Positions 16,619 to 25,368 of a stretch of DNA of 64,000 nt are shown piece after piece (the stretch's first letter is position 1; every line of letters starts with the position of its first letter). The notes under the pieces were generated by a model. It was not told where the DNA came from. It ran no database searches and saw nothing but the letters and a program-made list of their open reading frames with translations. Source of the DNA: Deltaproteobacteria bacterium (GTDB lineage Bacteria > Desulfobacterota > Binatia > DP-6); NCBI GenBank assembly GCA_005888095.1, contig VBKF01000106.1, positions 1 through 64,000 of the forward strand, written 5' to 3'. The position numbers and the translations under genes are program-made.

Positions 16619-18220
16619 ATGGCCAACGTCCTGATCATCGGCCTCGACGGCGCGACGTGGCGCGTGCTCGAGCCGTGGGCGCGGGCCGGCCGCTTGCCTC
16701 ACCTGGCCGGGCTCATGGCGCGAGGGAGCTGGGGGACGCTGCGCTCGACGGTCCCCGCGCTCACGCTCCCCGCATGGTCCTCGCTCACGACCGGCCGGAA
16801 CCCGGGCGCCCACGGCGTCTTCGCGTTCCGGCGGCTCGCGCCCGACCGGTATGATTCGCCGGGCCTCGCCAGCACCAGCGACCTGCGGGCGCCGACGCTC
16901 TGGGAGATCGCCGGCCGCGCCGGCCGGCGTGCCGGCATCATCAACGTGCCGCCGTCGTACCCGATCCGCCCGCTGAACGGCTTCGTGGTGAGCTGCCTCC
17001 TCACGCCGCCCGGCGAGTGCTTCACGCATCCACCCGAGCTGGCGAGCGAGCTCGGCGGCTACCGGATCGACCTGCAGCCCCCACGCGGCGTGGCGCTCGA
17101 CGAGGCGGTCAACCGCGAGCAGGCGCTCGCGTATCTGCAGGGGCTGCGCCGGCTCACCTCCGGCCGCACGGCGGCAGCGCTCCATCTGATGCGGACGCGC
17201 CCGACGGACGTCCTCGGTGTCGTGTTCTACGCGCCCGACCGCATCCAGCACTGCTTCTGGACCTACGTCGACGGCGGAGTGGCCCCGGACACCGAGGTCG
17301 CAACGGCGGTGGCGGGTGTGTACGCGGCGCTCGACCAGGGGCTCGGCGACCTCACGGAGGCCGCCGGCCCGGAGGCGACGGTCATCCTCGTCTCCGACCA
17401 CGGCTTCGGTCCGAAGCCGTCGCATGCGGTGCACGTGAACCGCTGGCTGGCAGACGCGGGCTTCCTCCGCCAGCGCCCGCTCTGGACGCTCCGTCGCAAG
17501 GTCATCCGCAAGGTGTTGCCGCGTTCGTGGCGCAGCCGTCTCGACGTGATCGACCACATCCTCGTCCACCGGCCGCGGAGCCGCGCCTGGGCGGACACCC
17601 TCGAGCCCGGGACGGCAGCCGTCTGGATCCACGTGGCGGGCCGCTACCCGTACGGCTGCGTCGGGCCGGGAGCCGAGTACGAGGCGGTGCGCACCGAGAT
17701 CGTGACCGGTCTCCAGGCGCTCCGCGGCCCCGAGGGCGAGCCGGTCTTCCAGGCCGTCCACCGCCGCGAGGAGCTCTACCACGGGCGATACGTCGGCGAG
17801 GCGCCCGACGTGACCGCGGTCTGCGCCCCGCGCTTCGGGGTGGTCTATCACAGCCTCCGCCGCGACCTCGGCCAGCGCGCGCTGTTCAGCGCCTTCCGCG
17901 AGGAGGGGTTCAGCGGCGCCCACGACGCGATGGGCATCTATCTGTTCGCCGGCCCGCAGGTTCGGCCGCACGGCCGGCACTGCGAGTACCCGATCGAGTC
18001 GATCGCACCGACCGCGCTCCATCTGCTCGGCCTGGCGATCCCACGCGGCATGGACGCGCCCGCCTGCACCTCGCTGCTCGACCCCGACTTCCTGCGCCGG
18101 GCGCCGCTGCGTTTCACCGATGACGGCCCGGATCCGACCGCGTCGAGCCCGGGCTGGAGATCGCGAGAGGACGAGGCGGTGGTCGCCGCGCGCCTCCAGG
18201 CGCTCGGCTATCTCGAGTGA
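16619..18220 (+). CDS. Alkaline phosphatase superfamily protein (type I phosphodiesterase-like)
   Basis: 533 residues. IIGLDGATW with metal ligand Asp10, then a Thr in ALTLPAWSSLTTG (Thr49) at the nucleophile position, and VSDHGFGPK with the Asp-His metal pair, as in nucleotide pyrophosphatase/phosphodiesterases. There is no signal peptide, which is unusual for this superfamily. The C-terminus ends in LQALGYLE, nearly the same as the neighbouring sulfatase-fold protein. The substrate is unknown; from its neighbours a role in surface glycan modification is inferred. Confidence 0.82.
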   Translation: MANVLIIGLDGATWRVLEPWARAGRLPHLAGLMARGSWGTLRSTVPALTLPAWSSLTTGRNPGAHGVFAFRRLAPDRYDSPGLASTSDLRAPTLWEIAGRAGRRAGIINVPPSYPIRPLNGFVVSCLLTPPGECFTHPPELASELGGYRIDLQPPRGVALDEAVNREQALAYLQGLRRLTSGRTAAALHLMRTRPTDVLGVVFYAPDRIQHCFWTYVDGGVAPDTEVATAVAGVYAALDQGLGDLTEAAGPEATVILVSDHGFGPKPSHAVHVNRWLADAGFLRQRPLWTLRRKVIRKVLPRSWRSRLDVIDHILVHRPRSRAWADTLEPGTAAVWIHVAGRYPYGCVGPGAEYEAVRTEIVTGLQALRGPEGEPVFQAVHRREELYHGRYVGEAPDVTAVCAPRFGVVYHSLRRDLGQRALFSAFREEGFSGAHDAMGIYLFAGPQVRPHGRHCEYPIESIAPTALHLLGLAIPRGMDAPACTSLLDPDFLRRAPLRFTDDGPDPTASSPGWRSREDEAVVAARLQALGYLE

Positions 18221-18227
18221 GGCGCGC

Positions 18228-20024
18228 TCACTCCACGTAGCCGAGCGCCTGCAGGCGCAGCCGCAGCTCCTCGTCCTCGGCACCCGGCTCGGCCGCGGCC
18301 TCGGGTGCGACCCCGGGGGGCAAGAGGCGGAGGCCGACGATGTGACGGCCGACAGCCGCCGCGGCGGGAATCGCCATCGAGAGCTGTCCACCGCTGGCGC
18401 GCGCCGCGCCGAGGGTGACGTAGGCGCTGGCCGTCTCGGACGAAAAGCTCTCGCGGCGCCAGCGGGCAAAGCCGACGAGTCGGGGCATCGGCCGGATGGG
18501 GCGGGCCGCAGCCTCGACCTCGTACACGCCGTCCGGGGCGGGGACCGTGACGAGCAGGGGAGCGCCGTCGCCCGGCCGCAGGACCGTCACGCCTCGGCCG
18601 GACCAGAGCCAGCCCCGAACCCGCAGCGCGCGCCGCCGGGTGGCCGCATCGACCGGCGTGCACGATACCCGGGTCTCCGGGGCGAGCCGCCAGAACTCGG
18701 GACGGACGAGGAAGCACGTCCGCGGCGCATCGTAACGCGTGCGGCGGAACAGCGCCTCGCGTCGCGCGAGCCGCCGGTCGAGGCGCGTGCGCAGACGTTC
18801 GGCCAGCCGCGCCGCGTGTCCCTCGAGCCGCAGCCGGACGCGGCGCGCTCTCTCCATCCGGTACAGCACGACGTCACCTTCGCGGCGGGCGACGAACGAG
18901 CCGGCGATGTTCTCGCGCAGCAGATAGCGCGGGGTCCGGACAGCCCGATAGCTCTCCCAGGCGTAGTAGACGGCCGGCTTCCCGGCGCGGGACACGAGGC
19001 AGCCGTCCGGGCCGAGCTGCGCCCGGCCGTCCATCCCCGTGCCCGGTGGGACCGGGAGCCCGAGCAGCTCGAGCAGGGTCGGCGCCACGTCGATGTTCTC
19101 GGTGAAGCGGTTGCACACCTGTCCCGCAGCGACACCCGCGCCCGCGACGATCCACGGGACGTGGTGGACACCGTCGGCGAGCGAGTCGGTGTGATCCGTG
19201 CGTCCCTCCTCACCGAGCTCCTCGCCGTGATCCGAGGCGACGACCACGAGCGTGCGGCGGAGGTCCGCATCGTCCTCCCGGACGGCTGCCAGCAGGCGGG
19301 CGAGCTGCGCGTCGGTGTACGCCAGGCGCGAGTCGTACACCGCTGCGAAGTGGCGGCGGTCGAGGTCGCCGAAGTCGCGCGCGTCGGCGCGCAGCCAGCG
19401 GCGCCGCTCGCGGTGAAAGCGCGGCTCGCCATTCGGCTTGAAGCGCCGCCGCCAGTCGTAGCCCGCGACCGGGAAGCGCGGCTCGCCGTCCGGGAGGTAG
19501 CGCGGCATGTGCATGTCCATGAAGTGGACGTAGAGGAAGACGGGCCGGCTCCGGTCCCGCGCGCGCCAGACCGCAGCCGCCCGGTCGACGACGTCCCGCG
19601 CGTCGGCATGGCCGCGCGTCGCCTCGCCCTCCACGAGCTCCAGGCGGTCGAACTGACGCCCCAGATCGCTCGCCGCCACGAACCAGGGATGCGCGCTCAC
19701 GCCGAGCGTCTGGAAGCCGCGAGCCCGCAGCACGGCCGGCAGGAAGGCCGCGGTCGGATCGCCCTGGCTGAACGGGAACTCGCGCGGGTGCTCGTTCGGG
19801 GTGAACGCCCGGAGCACGTTCTGGAAGTAGTAGCGGCCGGTCATGAGCTGGGGGAAGGACGGCCGCGTGGCATGCGAGTTCGCGAAGTGGCGGCGGAAGA
19901 GGGCGCCCGCCGCGGCGAGCCCGTCGAGCGTCGGCGTCGTCGGATGCGGGTTGCCCCAGGCGCTCAGACGGTCGGCCCGCGTCGCGTCGAGCATGATGAA
20001 GAGGACCGACGCGTCCTGCGGCAT
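18228..20024 (-). CDS. Sulfatase-fold hydrolase with threonine at the nucleophile site
   Basis: 598 residues. The N-terminal sulfatase-like domain has FIMLDATRADRLS (Asp13) and ASDHGEELGEEG. Where true sulfatases carry the C/S-x-P-x-R formylglycine site, this protein reads ATRPSFPQLMTG, with Thr53 in the nucleophile place and no following Arg. It is therefore probably a phosphodiesterase or phosphotransferase rather than a sulfatase. The last ~150 residues form a separate beta-rich region and end in LQALGYVE. It is convergent with the gene at 16619; their stops are 7 bases apart. Confidence 0.82.
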   Translation of the reverse strand: MPQDASVLFIMLDATRADRLSAWGNPHPTTPTLDGLAAAGALFRRHFANSHATRPSFPQLMTGRYYFQNVLRAFTPNEHPREFPFSQGDPTAAFLPAVLRARGFQTLGVSAHPWFVAASDLGRQFDRLELVEGEATRGHADARDVVDRAAAVWRARDRSRPVFLYVHFMDMHMPRYLPDGEPRFPVAGYDWRRRFKPNGEPRFHRERRRWLRADARDFGDLDRRHFAAVYDSRLAYTDAQLARLLAAVREDDADLRRTLVVVASDHGEELGEEGRTDHTDSLADGVHHVPWIVAGAGVAAGQVCNRFTENIDVAPTLLELLGLPVPPGTGMDGRAQLGPDGCLVSRAGKPAVYYAWESYRAVRTPRYLLRENIAGSFVARREGDVVLYRMERARRVRLRLEGHAARLAERLRTRLDRRLARREALFRRTRYDAPRTCFLVRPEFWRLAPETRVSCTPVDAATRRRALRVRGWLWSGRGVTVLRPGDGAPLLVTVPAPDGVYEVEAAARPIRPMPRLVGFARWRRESFSSETASAYVTLGAARASGGQLSMAIPAAAAVGRHIVGLRLLPPGVAPEAAAEPGAEDEELRLRLQALGYVE

Positions 20025-20109
20025 GCGCCCCGGTAGATTGCGGCCCGGGCGCTGTCAAGGCGGAGAGCCGTTGCGGCCTCCGAGGGCCTCCGCTATCGAG
20101 CCAGCGGAC

Positions 20110-21258
20110 GTGGCCGAGGATCGACTGGTGAGCGTCATCGTCCCGTGCCACAACGGGGCGCGATTCCTCGCCGAGGCGCTCGACAGCGCGCTCGCCCAGA
20201 CCCACCCGGCGACCGAGGTGATCGTTGTCGACGACGGCTCGGTCGACGATACGCCCGCGGTCCTGACACGTTACGCGGGCCGGGTTCGCCTGCTTCGCCA
20301 GTCTCGGAACCGCGGCCCCTCCGCGGCGCGGAACGTGGGCCTCCGCGTCGCACGCGGGGAGTACGTCGCCTTCCTCGATGCCGACGACCGCTTCCTGCCC
20401 GACAAGATCGCACGCCAGGCTGCGGTCCTGGACGCCCGGCCCGACGTCGGGCTCGTGTACTCGGGCTGGCGGTTCATCGACGAGCAGGGCCGCATGCTCC
20501 CCGGAGAGGGCAGGCCGCGCGGCGAGGGCGACCTCCTGCCCGCGCTCCTGCTCGGGAACCCGATCCACCCGCTCGCCGCCGTCGTCCGGCGCGCGCTGGT
20601 CGACGAGGTCGGGGGCTTTGACGAGACGCTCCGCGGCTGCGAGGACTGGGACCTCTTCCTTCGCCTCTCGCGCCACGGCACGCGCTGGGCGTCGGTCGAG
20701 GCGGCGCTCGGCGAATATCGCGTCCACCCGGCGCAGAGCCACGGCCAGACGCGCATGATGCTCGCGAGCGCGATCCGCGTCCTCGAGCGGTTCTTCGCAG
20801 ACTCCGACCTGCCGCCTGCGCTCCGCGAGATGGAGGGGCAGGCGTTCCAGGCGGCGTATCTGCGCGGCGCCGCCGACTGTTACCGGGCGGGTCTGGAGGC
20901 CGACGCCGCCCGCGCGTTTCACGCCGCGGCCCGTGCCCGTCCCGACTTCCTCGGCGAGCCCGCGAGCCTGCGCGGCTTCTGCCGCGGCCTCATGCCCACG
21001 GGGGTCCAGCACCAAGACGTCGTCGTCACGCACTGGCGCGCCGTCACGCGGACGCTTCGCCGCGCGATGAGGACGCTCTTCCAGCGGCCCGGCCTCGAGC
21101 CGGAGATCGCCGCGCGCCGGGGCCGAGCGCGCTGGGCGGCGCTGCGCGTGGCGGCCCGCCTGGCGCGGAAGCGTCTGCGGTCGTTGATGGGGCCGGCGCG
21201 CGCCGGCCCGGGTGACCGCGGTCCGCGCGATCTGCTAGCGTCACGCCCATCCCCGTGA
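20110..21258 (+). CDS. Family 2 glycosyltransferase with long C-terminal extension
   Basis: About 382 residues. SVIVPCHNGARFLAEALDSA, VDDGSVDDTP, SAARNVGLRVARGEYVAFLDADD and GCEDWDLFLRL are standard GT-A motifs. After residue ~230 comes a helical region with TPR-like Ala-rich helices, then a basic tail. Starts at GTG 20110 or 20128 are both possible; neither has a good ribosome binding site. The frame upstream to 19843 is antisense to the neighbouring gene. The stop overlaps the crcB start (GTGA). Confidence 0.85.
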   Translation: MAEDRLVSVIVPCHNGARFLAEALDSALAQTHPATEVIVVDDGSVDDTPAVLTRYAGRVRLLRQSRNRGPSAARNVGLRVARGEYVAFLDADDRFLPDKIARQAAVLDARPDVGLVYSGWRFIDEQGRMLPGEGRPRGEGDLLPALLLGNPIHPLAAVVRRALVDEVGGFDETLRGCEDWDLFLRLSRHGTRWASVEAALGEYRVHPAQSHGQTRMMLASAIRVLERFFADSDLPPALREMEGQAFQAAYLRGAADCYRAGLEADAARAFHAAARARPDFLGEPASLRGFCRGLMPTGVQHQDVVVTHWRAVTRTLRRAMRTLFQRPGLEPEIAARRGRARWAALRVAARLARKRLRSLMGPARAGPGDRGPRDLLASRPSP

Positions 21259-21629
21259 CTCGCACGCTCCTCGTCGCGCTCGGCGGACTCCTCGGTTCCG
21301 TCGGCCGGTACTGGCTCGCCGGCGCTGTCCAGCGGCTCAACGGCGCCGAGTTTCCCCTCGGCACGCTCGCCGTCAACGTCCTCGGCAGCTTCGTGGTGGG
21401 CTTGGTCATGGCCCTCTCGCTCGAGCGCGGCGCCCTGCCGGCGAACGCCCGCATCTTCCTCGCCGTCGGTGTCTGCGGCGGCTTCACCACGATGTCGACC
21501 TTCAGCTATGAGACGATCGCGCTCCTGCGCGATGGGGAAGTGGGCCTGGGCCTCGGCAACATCGGGGCGACGCTCGGCTCCTGCCTGACCGGGGCCTGGC
21601 TCGGCCAGGTCGTCGGCCGTATCCTCTGA
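21255..21629 (+). CDS. crcB: Fluoride channel CrcB/Fluc
   Basis: 124 residues with four membrane helices. Signature blocks are GGLLGSVGRYWLAG, FPLGTLAVNVLGSF and GVCGGFTTMSTFSYE, the fluoride-pore region. As a dual-topology dimer it lets fluoride leave the cytoplasm. It starts at a GTG overlapping the stop of the glycosyltransferase gene, so there is no space for a fluoride riboswitch directly before it. The DUF190 gene follows after 3 bases, a common partner. Confidence 0.93.
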   Translation: MTRTLLVALGGLLGSVGRYWLAGAVQRLNGAEFPLGTLAVNVLGSFVVGLVMALSLERGALPANARIFLAVGVCGGFTTMSTFSYETIALLRDGEVGLGLGNIGATLGSCLTGAWLGQVVGRIL

Positions 21630-21632
21630 ACC

Positions 21633-21983
21633 ATGAAGATCGCCGGCGAGGGCAAGCTCCTCCGTATCTTCATCGGAGAATCCGACCGCCACCGGGGTCA
21701 CGCCCTCTACGAGGTGATCGTGCGGACGGCCCGCGAGCTCGGCCTGGCGGGCGCGACGGTGTGGCGTGGCATCGAGGGCTATGGCGCCGCGAGCCGCATC
21801 CACACCGCCAAGATCCTGCGCCTTTCGGAAGACCTGCCGATCCTCATCGAGATCGTCGACACGGAGGAGAAGATCCGCGCTGCGCTCCCCAGGTTCGACG
21901 CGCTTCTGGGGGAAGCGGGGTGCGGGGGCCTGATCACGCTCGAGCGTGCGGACATCATCAAGTACACGCACGGCACCTCGTGA
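21633..21983 (+). CDS. DUF190 family protein
   Basis: 116 residues, GlnB-like in fold by family knowledge. GEGKLLRIFIGESDRHRGHALYEVIV and GLAGATVWRGIEGYG are the typical conserved blocks. It lies 3 bases after crcB; this crcB-DUF190 pairing recurs in many bacteria, so a regulatory or supporting role in fluoride resistance is likely but not proven. Confidence 0.9.
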   Translation: MKIAGEGKLLRIFIGESDRHRGHALYEVIVRTARELGLAGATVWRGIEGYGAASRIHTAKILRLSEDLPILIEIVDTEEKIRAALPRFDALLGEAGCGGLITLERADIIKYTHGTS

Positions 21984-22029
21984 ACGGCCGGCCGGGATAA
22001 AAGTTTACATAACGCCTCTTATCAGACGT

Positions 22030-22293
22030 TCCGCTGTAAGCCCCAAATGCAAATGTCCGGTTTCCCCAAAGTAGAAATGTCCGCCCTGGGCCCACAGTGG
22101 TGCCATGGCGGAGACGGTGGCGTTGACGATGGGGGAACTGGATCGGCTGCAGGTCAGCGGACGGCTGACTCGCGAGCATCGCGCCCGGTTGCCCACCCGA
22201 GATCAGAGCGCCTGGCCAGCGTCCTTCCGGCCGATGATGTGGCGGTGGCAGCGTACCGCGAGTGAGCCGGCGGCTATAATAACCGGGCCGTGA
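22030..22293 (+). mobile_element. Remnant of an ISNCY-type insertion sequence
   Basis: AAATGTCCG occurs twice (near 22052 and 22075) in a layout like an IS end (TGCAAATGTCCGG ... AGAAATGTCCGCC). It is followed by an ATG at 22105 opening MAETVALTMGELDRLQV, which resembles the start of ISNCY/IS1202-like transposases, then SGRLT. After about 25 residues the likeness is lost and the frame stops at 22293. Only the left end and the first codons of the transposase remain, so it cannot move. A TATAAT at 22275-22280 lies inside. Confidence 0.5.
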
Positions 22294-22303
22294 GCGGTCG
22301 CAC

Positions 22304-22318
22304 GCGCCGAATCGGCGC
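22304..22318. repeat. Short hairpin after the IS remnant
   Basis: GCGCCGA (22304-22310) pairs with TCGGCGC (22312-22318). It has a one-base nominal loop, so the real hairpin would open further. It sits between the IS remnant and the end of the small minus-strand gene and might stop transcription; no T tract is present. Confidence 0.3.
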
Positions 22319-22339
22319 TCCTGTCGTTCGGCTCTGGAC

Positions 22340-22588
22340 CTAGCTGTCCGGGTACCGCGGCGCCCCGCCCCCCGGGGTGCCACGCGCGCGCTCCGGTGAC
22401 TCGCGCGTCCGCCGAGCTTGCTCCTTGATCAGGCGCGCACGTTCACGCGCATGCTCCGCCAGCTCCCGCGCCGAGCTGGTGCGGAACAGGAGGGCGTGGA
22501 GCCGATTGCGCCGGTCGTGGATGAACTCGCGCCAGTCGTCCCGCGTGAGAGGCAGCATCTCCAGCGAGAACGGTACCACGGGCGTCAA
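22340..22588 (-). CDS. Small Arg-rich hypothetical protein
   Basis: 82 residues from a TTG at 22588 (GTG at 22579 is an alternative). LPLTRDDWREFIHDRRNRLHALLF is followed by a highly charged helix (ARELAEHARERARLIKEQA), so it is probably a helical cytoplasmic protein or a fragment. It lies between the IS remnant and the TPR gene. I do not recognise it and it may be a leftover of a longer gene. Confidence 0.4.
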   Translation of the reverse strand: MTPVVPFSLEMLPLTRDDWREFIHDRRNRLHALLFRTSSARELAEHARERARLIKEQARRTRESPERARGTPGGGAPRYPDS

Positions 22589-22639
22589 GACCCTTTGGTA
22601 CCCGTCGGCTCGAGGGAATTGATCCCCTCGGGCTTGCGC

Positions 22640-23341
22640 CTACGGCCGTGTGCCCGCGGCCACCTCGCTGCCCGGAGGTAGCTTCGAGAGGAGCAGCGTC
22701 CGGAGGTCCGGGTCCGGCTGCGACTCCTTCAGGAGGCGAGCGTAAATCTCACGCGCCGCGTCGCCGTGACCGGCGGCCTCCTGCAGGCGTGCCTCGCCGA
22801 GCAACGCGTCGTCACGATACGGCCCCTCGAGCGCTGCGGCCTGGGTGTAGGCCTCGAGCGCGCCGGCCACGTCGGCGGTGGCCTCCCTGGCATGCGCCAG
22901 GCCGTCGAGCGCCTCTTGGCGGAGGTAGTCGGTGGGCGGCCGACTTGCCAGATAGGCGCCGTATGCGGTGGCTGCGCCGGCCGCATCGCCCTGCCGGGCG
23001 AGGGCATGCGCGCGGTAGAGGCCGGCGAGGCGGCCCGACGGTGTCCGGGGATGGCTCTCGGCCACCGCCTCGAACGCCGCCGCCGCGTCCGCGAAGCGGC
23101 CGGCCGCAAAGGTGGTCTGGGCCGCGCGGAAGCCCTCTGCCGCGCGCCCGACCTGACTTGCACGGTACTGCGACACGGCGACCACGGCGGCTGCCGCCAC
23201 CAGCGCCGCGAGCCCGATCCCGGCCGCGAGCTCGCGGTGGGCGCCGAGCCAGGCGACGGCCTGGTTGGTCAGGGTATGGAACTCGTCAGGCTGGCGGAGA
23301 GCCTTGCGCCGGAATCTGATTCGCCGGGCGTGTTCGGGCAT
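22640..23341 (-). CDS. Membrane-anchored TPR protein (YfgM-like)
   Basis: 233 residues. A basic N-terminus with KALRQPDEFHTLTNQAVAWL is followed by one membrane helix (AAGIGLAALVAAAAVVAVSQY, about 38-58). TPR-like Ala-rich helical pairs follow to the end, with repeated AxAAFEAV / AAxAYGAYL patterns. The layout matches deltaproteobacterial tetratricopeptide proteins related to YfgM, which face the periplasm and help secreted proteins. It lies 19 bases after the DUF151 gene on the same strand. Confidence 0.78.
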   Translation of the reverse strand: MPEHARRIRFRRKALRQPDEFHTLTNQAVAWLGAHRELAAGIGLAALVAAAAVVAVSQYRASQVGRAAEGFRAAQTTFAAGRFADAAAAFEAVAESHPRTPSGRLAGLYRAHALARQGDAAGAATAYGAYLASRPPTDYLRQEALDGLAHAREATADVAGALEAYTQAAALEGPYRDDALLGEARLQEAAGHGDAAREIYARLLKESQPDPDLRTLLLSKLPPGSEVAAGTRP

Positions 23342-23360
23342 GCGCGAAGCGGGCCGCCGA

Positions 23361-23876
23361 CTACATCTTGTACTTGAAATCGTCGGGCGACATCTTCTCG
23401 AGGATCTCGGCCCACTTGTCCCGCGAGACGTTGGAGAGGTTCTGCTCCTTCCCCTCCTCCATCTGCTGCAGCACGCTGGAGGCCTCGAGCACCTTCTTGG
23501 CCACGTAGATGGGGCTCTTCGTCCGCAGCGCGAGGCTGATGGCGTCCGAGGGCCGGGAATCGAGCGTCAGCTGGCGTTCGTTCACGCGCAGGTAGATGAG
23601 GGCGTAGTAGGTGTTGTCCTTCAGCTCCGTCACCTCCACCCACTCCACCACCGCGCCGACCTCGTTGATGAGGGTCCGCAGGAGATCATGCGTCATCGGC
23701 CGAGCCATCTTGATCCCCTCGAGCTCGGTCGCCATGGCGGTCGCCTCGAGGAGCCCGATCCAGATGGGCAGGTTCAGCTTGTTGTCGGGGTCGCGCAGGA
23801 TGACGATGGGGGTCTTGGTGACCGGATCGAGCGTGAGCCCGCCGACCGTCATCAGGATGAAGTTCTCACGGTTCAT
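23361..23876 (-). CDS. Bifunctional nuclease family protein (DUF151)
   Basis: 171 residues. MTVGGLTLDPVTKTPIVILRD, LPIWIGLLEATAMATELEG, HDLLRTLINEVGA and LDSRPSDAISLALRTKSPIYV are the core blocks of this family, shown in plants and Thermotoga to have nuclease-like activity but of unclear role in bacteria. A UVR-like tail (LQQMEEGKEQNLSN) follows. The ATG at 23876 is preferred over the upstream frame. Confidence 0.9.
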   Translation of the reverse strand: MNRENFILMTVGGLTLDPVTKTPIVILRDPDNKLNLPIWIGLLEATAMATELEGIKMARPMTHDLLRTLINEVGAVVEWVEVTELKDNTYYALIYLRVNERQLTLDSRPSDAISLALRTKSPIYVAKKVLEASSVLQQMEEGKEQNLSNVSRDKWAEILEKMSPDDFKYKM

Positions 23877-23942
23877 GCGGTCCCCCTGTGCCCCTCGTCT
23901 CATTGTGATGGACCCCATCCTGAACGTCAATGGTATGCGGTA

Positions 23943-25343
23943 TCAGGCGGCCACCAGCCGGTCGATCACGCGGTAGAGCTGACCCAGGTTCCGGCATTCC
24001 TCCACCAGGGTACAGTGCGGCGCATAGTGGTCCATCTCGCTGTCACCGAACCCCCAGGTCATGCGGTTTTCCGGGTTCAGCCAGATGAGCTGCTTCGCCC
24101 GCTGGCGGATCTCCTTGAGCACCCAGTCGTGCGGCAGGTTGTAGTTGTTGCGGGCGTCGCCGAGCACGATCACCGTGGTCCGCTTGTTGACCGCCGCGAT
24201 GTGGTCGCGATGGAAGGCCTTGAACGCGCGCCCGAAGTCGGAGTGGGCGTAGACGTTGATCACGTCGCCCCTGAGCGCCGTCTCGATCGCCTGGTTGATG
24301 TCCTGGTCCTCGAAGAGCCGCGTGATCTCGCCGACCTCGGCCACGAAGACGAAGCTCCGCACCTTGGAGTAGAGGTCCTGGAGCGAGTAGACGAACTGCA
24401 GCATGAAGCGTGAGACGTTCCGCACCGAGTCGGAGACGTCGCACAGGACCATCACCTGCGGCTTCTCCTTCTTGCGGTGGTCCCAGACGATGCGGAACGG
24501 AACGCCGCCGTACTGGAGGTTGCGGCGCAGCGTGCCGCTCGGGTCGAACTTGCCCCGCCGCGCGCGCCGGCGACGGATGGAGATCACGTTGCGCAGGCGC
24601 TGGGCGAGCTTCTGGACCGCCTCCTGCATGCGCCGGATCTCCTCCTCGGTGAGGTAGAAGAAGCTCTTGTCGGCGAGGGCCGCCAGACGCTCGTGGTCGC
24701 GACGGCCGACGTCCTGCCGCTCGAGCTCGCCGCGGACCATGGCCTTGATCATGTCGTTCAGGTCCTGCAGGCGGCGGTCCAGGTACTCGGCAAGCCGGCC
24801 CGCGTCCGCGCTGCCCTCGAGCTCGGCCTTCAGCCGCTCGAGCTCGCGTGCGAGCGCTCCGAGCCCGAGCGCACCGGCGACGGCGTGCGCGAAGCGCCCT
24901 TCCTGGAACCCCTGCTGGATGTCGCCGACGCGCGCCCGCTCGCCGGCCTCGCGCAGCAGGCGCTCGAGGCGGCCCCCGTCGGCGGCGAGCAGCGCACGCG
25001 CGAGCGGCGAGAGCTCGATCCCCCGCTCCCGGAGCAGGCGCTCGAGCTCCTCGAGGAGACGCTGGAAATCGGGATCGTCGAGGCCGAGGGCGCCGCGGGT
25101 GGCCGCCGTCGCCTCGGCGATGGCGTCGGCCAAACCGGAGAAGAAGAGCGCGAAGAGCTGCTCGAAGGCCGGGATGTCGATGGTCCGCTTCACCATGCTC
25201 GCCCGGAGCGTCGCCCGCACCGTCTCGCGGTCGCCGAGCCCGACCACGGAGAGCGCCCGGAACGAATCCATGTTCTCGGCCAGCGAGACGCGCAGTCCAT
25301 TGCGCCGGAGCAGGTTCGAGAACTCGAGGAGCTTCTCGTTCAT
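23943..25343 (-). CDS. VWA domain protein of the CoxE family
   Basis: 466 residues. The N-terminal half is helical (NLLRRNGLRVSLAENMDSFRAL). The C-terminal half is a von Willebrand A domain with the metal site VLCDVSDSVRNVSRF (DxSxS-like) and a later TTVIVLGDARNN. CoxE-type proteins work with a MoxR AAA+ ATPase to insert metal centres or remodel target enzymes. The MoxR gene lies directly upstream (gap ~25 bases) on the same strand. No carbon-monoxide dehydrogenase genes are in the window, so the client is unknown. Confidence 0.9.
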   Translation of the reverse strand: MNEKLLEFSNLLRRNGLRVSLAENMDSFRALSVVGLGDRETVRATLRASMVKRTIDIPAFEQLFALFFSGLADAIAEATAATRGALGLDDPDFQRLLEELERLLRERGIELSPLARALLAADGGRLERLLREAGERARVGDIQQGFQEGRFAHAVAGALGLGALARELERLKAELEGSADAGRLAEYLDRRLQDLNDMIKAMVRGELERQDVGRRDHERLAALADKSFFYLTEEEIRRMQEAVQKLAQRLRNVISIRRRRARRGKFDPSGTLRRNLQYGGVPFRIVWDHRKKEKPQVMVLCDVSDSVRNVSRFMLQFVYSLQDLYSKVRSFVFVAEVGEITRLFEDQDINQAIETALRGDVINVYAHSDFGRAFKAFHRDHIAAVNKRTTVIVLGDARNNYNLPHDWVLKEIRQRAKQLIWLNPENRMTWGFGDSEMDHYAPHCTLVEECRNLGQLYRVIDRLVAA

Positions 25344-25368
25344 GGGGTACCCCGTCGCCCGCGGGGAG

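Noticed and set aside
21180-21255. Fluoride riboswitch before crcB
   Set aside because: crcB starts on the stop of the previous gene and no riboswitch core is seen.
22275-22280. TATAAT as a promoter -10 box
   Set aside because: No -35 at the right distance and no plus-strand gene downstream; it lies in an insertion-sequence remnant.
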